Part shown: piece after piece, positions 1 to 4,472 of the stretch
Numbering within the stretch: the first letter of the stretch is position 1
Layout of the letters: each line of letters begins with the position of its first letter
Assembly: GCA_007135435.1 (NCBI GenBank)
Contig: SLIW01000433.1
Span: 1 to 7,542, forward strand
DNA length: 7,542 nucleotides
Origin: Natronomonas sp.
GTDB taxonomy: Archaea; Halobacteriota; Halobacteria; Halobacteriales; Haloarculaceae
Direction of reading: 5' to 3'
Translations under genes and position numbers: made by a program
Notes under the pieces: model-generated
Databases searched by the model: none
Told to the model about the DNA's origin: nothing
The model's input: only the letters and a program-made list of their open reading frames with translations

Positions 1-1
1 A

Positions 2-280
2 ATGGGCGCCCTCGGCGAGGGCATGAGCGGGTCCTACGGTCCGTACCGGGTGTCGAAGGCGGGACTTAACGCCCTGACGGTGTACCTCCACGGGGAGTAC
101 GGCGACGAAGGCCTGCTGGCCAACGCCGCGTGTCCGGGCTGGGTCCGGACGGACCTCGGGTCGCCGGACGCCCCGAAGAGCCCGGCCGAGGGCGCGGACA
201 CGCCGGCCTGGCTGGCCACGTTCGAGCCAGACGCCCCGTCCGGGCGGTTCTGGCGGGATCGAGAGCCGATCGAGTGGTAG
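2..280 (+). CDS. Short-chain dehydrogenase/reductase, C-terminal part (5' end outside the window)
   Basis: This is the C-terminal 92 or so residues of an NAD(P)-dependent short-chain dehydrogenase/reductase with a Rossmann fold, presumably a cytosolic carbonyl reductase. The catalytic YxxxK motif reads YRVSK (Y15, K19 counted from the first ATG seen). It is followed by the usual helix (AGLNALTVYLH) and by the conserved PGWVRTDLG stretch (45-53), which closes over the nicotinamide. The tail ending GRFWRDREPIEW resembles the C-terminus of the carbonyl-reductase-like SDR branch. The glycine-rich cofactor motif and the catalytic serine must lie upstream of base 1, so the ATG at position 2 is an internal methionine and not a start. 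The gene ends in TAG at 278-280. The substrate cannot be told from this fragment. The family call is secure. Confidence 0.9.
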   Translation: MGALGEGMSGSYGPYRVSKAGLNALTVYLHGEYGDEGLLANAACPGWVRTDLGSPDAPKSPAEGADTPAWLATFEPDAPSGRFWRDREPIEW

Positions 281-432
281 CCGCGGCGATCCCAGAACCC
301 CGTTCACTGATGCGGTGACCGCCGGCCGTCACTATCGGCGACTCTCCGTTCGATGCTGTATCAACTCGACACGGGAACCTCACACCGACGGACAATCCGC
401 TAGCGAAGAACGGGTATCTTCGGGAAGGATGG

Positions 433-461
433 TCCCGGCACTCACACCTCTCGGGGTCTAT
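433..461 (+). repeat. Degenerate copy of the 33-bp intermodule repeat
   Basis: The stretch reads as CGGCACTCACA, then CTCGG, then GTCTA in the same order and orientation as the exact repeat at 2347-2379 and 3090-3122. It has a 2-nt insertion and a few substitutions. It lies about 150 bases after the SDR stop. The match is short, so chance similarity is possible, but the shared order of three blocks makes common origin the better reading. Confidence 0.45.
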
Positions 462-774
462 TAACCGTGAACGCGGATCGTTCCCTCCGAAGTTCGGACC
501 TCCGGCATTCCGAATCCTGTCACCCGGATTCCTGATCCCGCCCCACGCTGAGACGATCCACTGAAACTCCCAGTAGATATAGGTCCTCGTCGGTGGAGAG
601 TAGATGATCGGATGGGTGCTTCGTGTGGGGATGTGCTCCAGTTTCGCCGTAGACCACCTGGGCGTCGATCGCCGACAATTTGGTCACTACAGTAATCACC
701 CCTGGTCGTGACAGTTCGGAGCAGTAACGATGGCATAGCCACCGGTAGTCGACGCGGCGTCACGGCCCCCGACG

Positions 775-1071
775 ATGCACACTCAGGAGCACTTCCCGAC
801 CGGATCACGGTCGACGGACGGTGACGTATCGTGCGATCCGATGGACGAGGACGCGGGGATGCGGATCCTCGCACCGGCGGAGCCTCGATCGGGTCCCTTC
901 CCGGTCCCCGATTGCAGCCGCTCCGTCCCCGCTTCCAGCCTCCCGATCGACCGCGTGAAACCCGGAGATGGAGTGACGTCGATCGACTACGTGAAACCCG
1001 ACTCGAACGAGCGAGGAATCGACGTTCGACCCTGTTCGTCGGAGGTGTCCGTCCCGTGCCCGACGAGGTAG
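775..1071 (+). CDS. Possible small acidic protein upstream of the DHH gene (unrecognised)
   Basis: This 98-residue reading frame begins at the only ATG after an in-frame stop (736-738) and ends 5 nt before the ATG of the DHH gene, the kind of spacing seen in operons. Counting codons by eye gives about 78% G/C at third positions, 63% at first and 56% at second, the order expected of a coding frame in this genome. The frame used by the following gene looks random here and is rich in Arg. The protein has about 16 Asp/Glu against 10 Lys/Arg and five cysteines. IDRVKPG and IDYVKPD repeat 12 residues apart. I recognise no family and see no Shine-Dalgarno sequence. It may instead be untranslated leader. 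Confidence 0.28.
   Translation: MHTQEHFPTGSRSTDGDVSCDPMDEDAGMRILAPAEPRSGPFPVPDCSRSVPASSLPIDRVKPGDGVTSIDYVKPDSNERGIDVRPCSSEVSVPCPTR
944..1000 (+). repeat. Tandem direct repeat, 21-nt units 36 nt apart
   Basis: Units at 944-964 and 980-1000 both start CGATCGAC and end CGTGAAACCCG, and differ only at the two bases between. The 36-nt period keeps both in the same frame of the possible upstream ORF, where they encode IDRVKPG and IDYVKPD. They lie 77-133 nt before the DHH ATG. They could be paired regulator sites or a duplicated peptide segment. Confidence 0.7.
1041..1058 (+). promoter_or_regulatory. Strong Shine-Dalgarno with an alternative GTG start for the DHH gene
   Basis: GGAGGTG (1041-1047) is a 7-base match to the archaeal 16S rRNA tail. 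It lies 8 nt before an in-frame GTG at 1056-1058, which would add seven residues (MPDEVGT) to the DHH protein. The ATG at 1077 has its own weaker GAGGT at 1065-1069, spaced 7 nt. Both starts are therefore plausible. Confidence 0.5.
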
Positions 1072-1076
1072 GGACG

Positions 1077-2129
1077 ATGTCGAGGGCGGAGGAGCTCCTT
1101 GAGCACCTGGAGGACATCGACTCCCTCGCGATCGTGTGCCACGACAATCCGGATCCAGACACGCTCGCGAGTGCGCTCGCGCTCAGACGGATCGCGGCGT
1201 TGAGCGGCCTCGGATCGACGCCCCTGCTCTACGGCGGAGAGATCACCCACCAGCAGAATCGGGTGTTCGTGAGCCTCCTCGGCCTCGATCCGATAAAGTT
1301 CGAGGACGACCATCTGGCGAGGTACGACCACTTCGCGCTCGTCGACAGCGCGAGTCCCGGCCAGAACAATCCGCTGCCGGCCGACACCGACGTGCGGATC
1401 GTCGTCGACCACCACCACACCGAGCCGGCCGACGCGGCCTTCGTGGACCAGCGACCGGACTTCTGCAGCACCACGGCGATCTTCGTGGAGTACCTCAGGG
1501 ACATCGGCATCCAGATCCACCAGGAACTCGCGACTGCCATGCTCTTCGCCGTGCGTCGGGACACGGACGGGTTCCTCCGGAACACGACCGCGAACGCGTA
1601 CGAGTCGGCCGGCTACCTGCACGAGATCGGCGACATGGGGCTGCTCAGGGAGATGGCGAACCCGCCCGTCTCGGAGGTCACCCTCGACGCGCTCGGGCAA
1701 GCGATTCATACTCGGACGGTCCGCTCCGCCTACCTGATCGCCAACGTCGGGATCATCACCGAGCGGGACGCCGTCCCCCAGGCGACCGACTACCTCCTGA
1801 ACCTCGAGGGCATCCAGACGGTGCTGGTGTACGGCATCAACGGCAACGTGATACACGTGAGTGCGCGATCGAAAGACCCGCGCATCCAGCTCGGCAAGCT
1901 CCTGGACGAGCTGTTCGGCGACGTGGGGAGCGCTGGGGGCCACGACAACATGGCGGGGGCGCAGATACCCCTGGGTCTCTTCGGCGACGAATCGCGAGAC
2001 GCGGACGACCTGCTGGAGCTGGCGGGGAACATCATCGAGAGCCGGTTCTTCAGGTCGGCGGGGTACGACAACGGGCCCGGGGACGTGACACAGGACTACG
2101 TCCGCGCTGGCGCCCCGACCGAGCGGTAG
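1077..2129 (+). CDS. DHH/DHHA1 family phosphoesterase (RecJ/NrnA-like)
   Basis: This 350-residue protein belongs to the DHH phosphoesterase superfamily: Mn2+-dependent cytosolic enzymes that hydrolyse phosphodiester or phosphomonoester bonds in short oligonucleotides, cyclic dinucleotides or pAp. The metal-binding motifs are present in order: HDNPDPD (22-28), Asp90 in ALVDSASPG, the signature VVDHHH (DHH at 111-113) and RRDTDGF (160-166). The C-terminal DHHA1 substrate-binding domain carries GGHDNMAG (287-294). Length and domain order fit stand-alone NrnA-like proteins; I see no TrkA-N or CBS domain and no membrane segment. I chose the ATG at 1077; the GTG at 1056 is an alternative. The frame stays open further upstream, but composition turns Arg-rich, so the extension is not coding. 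The gene appears intact, with no co-directional neighbour close behind. The exact substrate cannot be read from sequence. Confidence 0.92.
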   Translation: MSRAEELLEHLEDIDSLAIVCHDNPDPDTLASALALRRIAALSGLGSTPLLYGGEITHQQNRVFVSLLGLDPIKFEDDHLARYDHFALVDSASPGQNNPLPADTDVRIVVDHHHTEPADAAFVDQRPDFCSTTAIFVEYLRDIGIQIHQELATAMLFAVRRDTDGFLRNTTANAYESAGYLHEIGDMGLLREMANPPVSEVTLDALGQAIHTRTVRSAYLIANVGIITERDAVPQATDYLLNLEGIQTVLVYGINGNVIHVSARSKDPRIQLGKLLDELFGDVGSAGGHDNMAGAQIPLGLFGDESRDADDLLELAGNIIESRFFRSAGYDNGPGDVTQDYVRAGAPTER

Positions 2130-2346
2130 CGGATCGTCGGGGCGCGTGCAGGGTCCCATCGGGCTCAAATGAACCGGGATCTATCCACTAGGGAGGCTTC
2201 TGCTGGGACGTAGAGCACACCGTCTACGTGATGGACGCCACGCTATAATCAACCGTCCTGGTCGTCTCCTCGAACTGAAACGGAGTATGCCGAACGGAGA
2301 AACACGAGGTGCCTCTGAGACATACAGATACGAATCAGTCGTGATA

Positions 2347-2379
2347 CGGCCTCGGCACTCACATCTCGGAGTCTATCCA
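2347..2379 (+). repeat. 33-bp intermodule repeat, copy downstream of the DUF433/PIN-like module
   Basis: These 33 bases are identical to 3090-3122. Blocks GGCCTCGGCACTCACA and TCGGAGTCTATCCA can be read in both. This copy begins 28 bases beyond the stop of the broken PIN-like gene on the minus strand. The other copy begins 34 bases beyond the stop of the second toxin gene, so the two repeats sit at matching places relative to the modules. The 70-base extension found with the 3090 copy is not clearly present here. Confidence 0.9.
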
Positions 2380-2407
2380 TAGCCGCGCAGTTCGTCTTCG
2401 CCCGATG

Positions 2408-2731
2408 TTAGCAGTAGTGGATGCCGCGATCACCTTGCTCTCGATTTTCGAGATGCCCGTCGATCGCTTTCACCACGTCACCGATATCTCGTCCCGCCTG
2501 CTGGACGTAGATGAGACCAGCATGGTCGAGTCCCGATCCCTCGACGAGCGATAGAAAATCGTCATCGAACGTCACCAGAATCCAGTCGTTCTCCAGGGCA
2601 ACGGAGAGGTGTTCCCGGTCGGGGCCACCCAATCGTCCCTCGTCGCGAGCAGTGTGGACGGTCCAGCCACGACGACGCAGTCCGTCGGCGACCGGAATCC
2701 AGATACTCTAGTCGCAGTACAGCGGCCTCAT
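2408..2731 (-). pseudogene. PIN-like toxin (DUF5615 type) broken by an in-frame TAG at codon 8
   Basis: The minus-strand frame from ATG 2731 reads MRPLYCD, then TAG (2708-2710), then continues for 99 residues from SIWIPVADGLRRRGWTVHTA to a TAA at 2408-2410. The continuation has the layout of DUF5615 PIN-like proteins, the usual toxin partners of DUF433 antitoxins: an N-terminal strand with the first acidic residue (D7), then LVTFDDDFLSL, the acidic TxDxDF core, and IYVQQAGRDIGDVVKAI. The ATG overlaps the TGA of the antitoxin gene (ATGA), so the pair was translationally coupled. A single G-to-T change of a GAG Glu codon would explain the stop. Translation could restart only at GTG (2688) or TTG (2632), and would lose the N-terminal catalytic strand. 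The body has no other stop, so the damage looks recent, or is a sequencing error. Confidence 0.82.
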
Positions 2732-2952
2732 GCCTCGACGGCGTCGGCAGACCTGAACTCGTCGATGTTGTCGTAGTAATAAGCCAGTGCGCGATGGACG
2801 TCTCCGAGCGAAAGATCCGGATACAGCTGGGTGATTTCATCGGGTTCGTATCCGCTGTGCTCGTAGGCGACTGCGATGTCTTTCACCCTGATACCGGTCC
2901 CCTCTATCGTCGGGGCCCCATCGCTGTGTTCGGGATCCTGCACGATGCACAT
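2728..2952 (-). CDS. DUF433 family antitoxin
   Basis: This 74-residue protein matches the DUF433 family, small helix-turn-helix antitoxins that pair with PIN-like (DUF5615) nucleases and are expected to neutralise the toxin and repress their own promoter. Family hallmarks are TIEGTGIRVKDIAVAY (residues 16-31; commonly GTRIRV) and EPDEITQLYPDLSLGDVHRALAYYYDN, split here as EPDEITQLYPDL (36-47) and SLGDVHRALAYYY (48-60). The ATG at 2952 was chosen because a TATA-like TATTAAAA (2977-2984) lies about 28 nt upstream, giving a leaderless or nearly leaderless mRNA. The frame stays open back to 3123, but that part lies in the repeat and lacks family character. The TGA overlaps the ATG of the interrupted toxin gene, leaving the antitoxin apparently without a working cognate partner. 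Confidence 0.87.
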   Translation of the reverse strand: MCIVQDPEHSDGAPTIEGTGIRVKDIAVAYEHSGYEPDEITQLYPDLSLGDVHRALAYYYDNIDEFRSADAVEA

Positions 2953-2976
2953 AGAGTCAGGTTCGGGCGCTATCCG

Positions 2977-2984
2977 TATTAAAA
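2977..2984 (-). promoter_or_regulatory. Archaeal TATA box for the DUF433 module
   Basis: The minus strand reads TTTTAATA within CGGTTTTAATACGG. Its centre is about 28 nt before the ATG at 2952, the distance expected when transcription starts at or next to the start codon. Confidence 0.6.
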
Positions 2985-3004
2985 CCGCGTTCGGTAGGAG
3001 AGCT

Positions 3005-3122
3005 GATTCGGCGGAGCGCGACCGGGGCCCTTTGGCTACTGTGGCCACGACCAGATGCCCCCAGAGACGTCGTCTACCGTCAGAAATGGCGGCCTCGGCA
3101 CTCACATCTCGGAGTCTATCCA
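3005..3122 (+). repeat. Long intermodule repeat, copy A
   Basis: The first 100 bases (3005-3104) align with 3923-4020 at roughly 85% identity by hand, with two single-base gaps. The shared blocks include CTCGGCGGA-like, GACCGGGGCC, GGCTAC, GGCCACGAC, GTCTACCGTCA, AAATGG and GGCCTCGGCACTCA. The last 33 bases (3090-3122) are an exact copy of 2347-2379. The element lies between the promoter of the DUF433 module and the 3' end of the second module, and starts about 20 nt upstream of the TATA box. No transposase or clear terminal inverted repeats are visible. Confidence 0.85.
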
Positions 3123-3156
3123 CGGAATGCGGGGCAGTCAGCTGTCCTCACGTTCG

Positions 3157-3624
3157 TTACTCCTCTAGCTTTCGGATCGCTCGCTCGACGATAGCTTCGG
3201 TTACGAACAAACTCGTCTCCAGCTGGAGCGCCCGCATGAGTGTTGCCGCTTCGTCTCTGTCGACGAGACCGTGGGCGTATGCGATGGCAATCACCCCGAG
3301 AGACCCGTGGACGTCGATACCGTGCTCGACGGCTGCATCTCTCGCAGCGAGATCGTCAGTCAAGAGTACAGCCTCGCGTTCGTTCGCCACGGCCAGCGCA
3401 GCTCGTTCCCCTGGATCGAGTTCTGTTGTCTCTGGCTGGAATTCATCCGGTTCGAGACGTTCGAACGAGAGTTTCTCGAGCCCGTCCGGCACGCCACCGC
3501 GTTCCAGTTCGTCGTAGACCGTCTCGGGAACGTACAGTCGGTCGAACGCATCGAGCAGTTCGAGTGAATGGATTTCCCCGAGGTGGATGAGCGGACCTGT
3601 ATCCGAGACAGCGACGACGGTCAC
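3157..3624 (-). CDS. PIN-domain toxin (VapC/DUF3368-like)
   Basis: This 155-residue protein has the PIN-domain fold, a Mg2+-dependent ribonuclease that in type II toxin-antitoxin systems cleaves tRNA, rRNA or mRNA. Visible motifs are the N-terminal strand VVAVSDTGPLIHL (Asp8), the helix VYDELERGG (Glu39), LDPGERAALAVA (Asp70, Glu73) and the second acidic cluster LLTDDLAARDAA (Asp90, Asp91, Asp96). HGIDVHGSLGVIAIAYAHGL (101-120) is typical of the DUF3368 branch. All expected acidic residues are present. I chose GTG 3624 because it overlaps the antitoxin TGA (GTGA) and leaves a compact N-terminus; the upstream ATG at 3639 would add MGPEC. It is co-transcribed behind the antitoxin. Toxicity and target are inferred from family only. 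Confidence 0.88.
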   Translation of the reverse strand: MTVVAVSDTGPLIHLGEIHSLELLDAFDRLYVPETVYDELERGGVPDGLEKLSFERLEPDEFQPETTELDPGERAALAVANEREAVLLTDDLAARDAAVEHGIDVHGSLGVIAIAYAHGLVDRDEAATLMRALQLETSLFVTEAIVERAIRKLEE

Positions 3625-3872
3625 GCATTCAGGCCCCACTCGACGTCTTCTTCGACGATCTCCAGTTCTCGTTCCGCACGCTTGACTTTCGCCCGACCCA
3701 CCCGTTCGATTGCCTCTTCGCGGTCGAGCTCGTCGTCGAGATACTGTGCAAGCACGAGATCCTCCCAGAGTTCCTTGAGCCCCCGTTCGAGCGCGCGTTC
3801 GAAGACCTCCGACTCGGAGACGCCGCGCTCTTCGGCGATTCGACGAACGCGGTCGGTAAGCTCAGCGGCCAT
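3621..3872 (-). CDS. Antitoxin of the PIN toxin (RHH/UPF0175-like)
   Basis: This 83-residue, highly charged helical protein precedes the PIN toxin and overlaps it by 4 nt (GTGA), the standard antitoxin-first layout. The N-terminal half (LTDRVRRIAEERGVSESEVFERALERGL) looks like the two helices of a ribbon-helix-helix or short HTH DNA-binding unit. The C-terminal half (YLDDELDREEAIERVGRAKV) resembles the helical tail of UPF0175 proteins, frequent partners of DUF3368 PIN proteins, and the acidic end EEDVEWGLNA could wrap the toxin. The ATG at 3872 was chosen because a TATA-like TTTAAGAA (3895-3902) lies 26-27 nt upstream, so the mRNA would be leaderless. The frame continues to 3965, but that part lies partly inside repeat B. 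Family assignment is moderate; the antitoxin role is strongly suggested by position. Confidence 0.8.
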   Translation of the reverse strand: MAAELTDRVRRIAEERGVSESEVFERALERGLKELWEDLVLAQYLDDELDREEAIERVGRAKVKRAERELEIVEEDVEWGLNA

Positions 3873-3894
3873 ACTGGAGACTTTGCCGTCATGC

Positions 3895-3902
3895 TTCTTA
3901 AA
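3895..3902 (-). promoter_or_regulatory. Archaeal TATA box for the PIN toxin-antitoxin module
   Basis: The minus strand reads TTTAAGAA within GGGTTTAAGAAGC, 26-27 nt before the antitoxin ATG at 3872. The spacing is nearly the same as at the DUF433 module, and copy B of the long repeat begins about 20 nt further upstream. Confidence 0.6.
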
Positions 3903-3922
3903 CCCGTGTCCAATCGATGATC

Positions 3923-4034
3923 GACTCGGCGGAACGTGACCGGGGCCTATGGCTACCAGGGCCACGACTAGATCCCCTCAGAAACGCCGTCTACCGTCAA
4001 AATGGAGGCCTCGGCACTCATATATGGCAATCCA
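3923..4034 (+). repeat. Long intermodule repeat, copy B
   Basis: 3923-4020 aligns with 3005-3104 at about 85% identity. Beyond 4020 the match fades, though CAT-AT-T-GG and ATCCA (to 4034) can still be placed against the end of copy A, so the far edge is uncertain. This copy is the outer boundary of the toxin-antitoxin segment; AT-rich sequence begins directly after it. Confidence 0.78.
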
Positions 4035-4139
4035 ATGTTGGATGTCAGATATGTAGTGATTCGTCACGACGGTGACTGACCGTAATTTTCGCTGGCCCTA
4101 TTGTACGATTCTCGAAAATCCACGAGATACTGATTCAAA

Positions 4140-4295
4140 TTAACACCCGAGGTCACCTATGGGAATAACGTGGGTCGTCTGGGCTGAATCATCAGCCGTA
4201 TCAGCGTAATCGATGAAATCTCCATGGATTTCTCCTCCATCGTTGCGAATTTGTGACAGCAGGTGGATGAATAAATTCGACGTTGCCGAATACAC
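4140..4295 (-). CDS. Possible 51-residue acidic small protein (possibly truncated)
   Basis: From GTG 4295 the minus strand encodes MYSATSNLFIHLLSQIRNDG (first 20 residues), then GEIHGDFIDYADTADDSAQT and THVIPIGDLGC, ending TAA at 4140-4142. The composition is haloarchaeal (nine Asp/Glu, one Arg, no Lys), unlike the other two minus-strand frames here. HVIPIGDL recalls a short motif I remember near the start of small haloarchaeal and halovirus proteins that continue into a Cys-containing segment. If so, this one ends early. A TATA box lies 38-46 nt upstream. Third positions are only about 49% G/C, well below the neighbouring genes. Two stop codons precede the frame, so it could be a decayed remnant. 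I cannot assign a function. Confidence 0.35.
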   Translation of the reverse strand: MYSATSNLFIHLLSQIRNDGGEIHGDFIDYADTADDSAQTTHVIPIGDLGC

Positions 4296-4332
4296 AGCGC
4301 AAATTCATCAATCGATTTCCTTTCAAAAACCG

Positions 4333-4341
4333 CATATAAAA
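4333..4341 (-). promoter_or_regulatory. TATA-box-like sequence upstream of the small ORF
   Basis: The minus strand reads TTTTATATG, close to the archaeal TATA consensus. A transcript would start near 4310, close to an ATG (4308, 35-codon frame) and 15 nt before the GTG at 4295. The sequence is also TATA-like on the plus strand, but no plus-strand gene follows. Confidence 0.45.
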
Positions 4342-4349
4342 TGTAGTTA

Positions 4350-4379
4350 CTGATGTGTACAGTGGGGCGAACACATCAG
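4350..4379. repeat. 9-bp perfect inverted repeat next to the TATA box
   Basis: CTGATGTGT (4350-4358) and ACACATCAG (4371-4379) are perfect inverted copies separated by 12 bases. The near arm ends 9 bp upstream of the TATA box at 4333-4341 in minus-strand direction, where an archaeal activator or dimeric regulator could bind. It could alternatively form a stem-loop in a transcript. Confidence 0.75.
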
Positions 4380-4400
4380 CGATTTCCTGTGAGCAAATTA

Positions 4401-4410
4401 GAGAAAAGCG
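4401..4410 (-). terminator. Possible T-rich terminator after the regulator gene
   Basis: The minus strand reads CGCTTTTCTC about 63 nt after the regulator stop, followed by AT-rich sequence. Archaeal termination often uses short T-tracts without a hairpin. The tract is short, so this is tentative. Confidence 0.25.
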
Positions 4411-4472
4411 TGAGATCGATCGGGCGGCGTGTGAAAGATCGATAACACGGTACCGACACCCGGGATCGGCCG

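Larger units (their letters stand above)
281..1076. other. Long non-coding or leader stretch between the SDR and DHH genes
   Basis: About 800 bases hold no gene that I can support firmly. Within it I see a degenerate copy of the repeat found around the toxin-antitoxin modules (433-461), a possible 35-codon ORF (604-711) about 26 nt after an AGATATA sequence (575-581), a weak 98-codon ORF (775-1071) and a tandem direct repeat (944-1000), the last two listed separately. The long minus-strand reading frame across 461-1162 is rich in Arg and Ser and has no family character, so I regard it as a shadow of GC-rich DNA. Confidence 0.6.
4035..4472. other. AT-rich intergenic region beyond the toxin-antitoxin segment
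   Basis: About 440 bases are clearly richer in A+T than the flanking genes. They hold a possible 51-codon minus-strand ORF, a TATA box, a 9-bp inverted repeat and a T-tract on the minus strand, listed separately. A 117-residue minus-strand frame (4201-4554) crosses the stop of the regulator gene and has no protein-like character. Composition and fragmented short frames suggest decayed foreign DNA, but I recognise no transposase remnant. Confidence 0.6.

Noticed and set aside
831..1076. 82-codon N-terminal extension of the DHH protein
   Set aside because: The extension is Arg-rich with random third positions, and the known family begins close to the first DHH motif.
461..1162. Long minus-strand reading frame (233 codons) across the DHH upstream region
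   Set aside because: It is Arg/Ser-rich with no acidic haloarchaeal character or family motif, and it overlaps the DHH start. It is typical of an antisense frame in GC-rich DNA.
987..2168. 393-codon minus-strand frame opposite the DHH gene
   Set aside because: It mirrors the DHH codons, and the plus strand carries all catalytic motifs.
2708..2710. TAG read as pyrrolysine or otherwise recoded
   Set aside because: Haloarchaea are not known to use pyrrolysine, no insertion signal is visible, and DUF5615 proteins do not need such a residue here.
2953..3123. N-terminal extension of the DUF433 antitoxin through the repeat
   Set aside because: The family begins near the Met at 2952, a TATA box fits that start, and the extra sequence is the repeat itself.
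2347..4034. CRISPR array
   Set aside because: There are only three or four repeat copies of differing length, separated by whole gene modules and not by short uniform spacers.
3005..4034. Insertion sequence formed by the two long repeats
   Set aside because: The copies are direct and not inverted, no transposase lies between them, and I see no target-site duplication.
4159..4209. 16-codon plus-strand micro-ORF with a GAGGT ribosome site
   Set aside because: It is too short to support, is antisense to the better small ORF, and has no promoter I trust.
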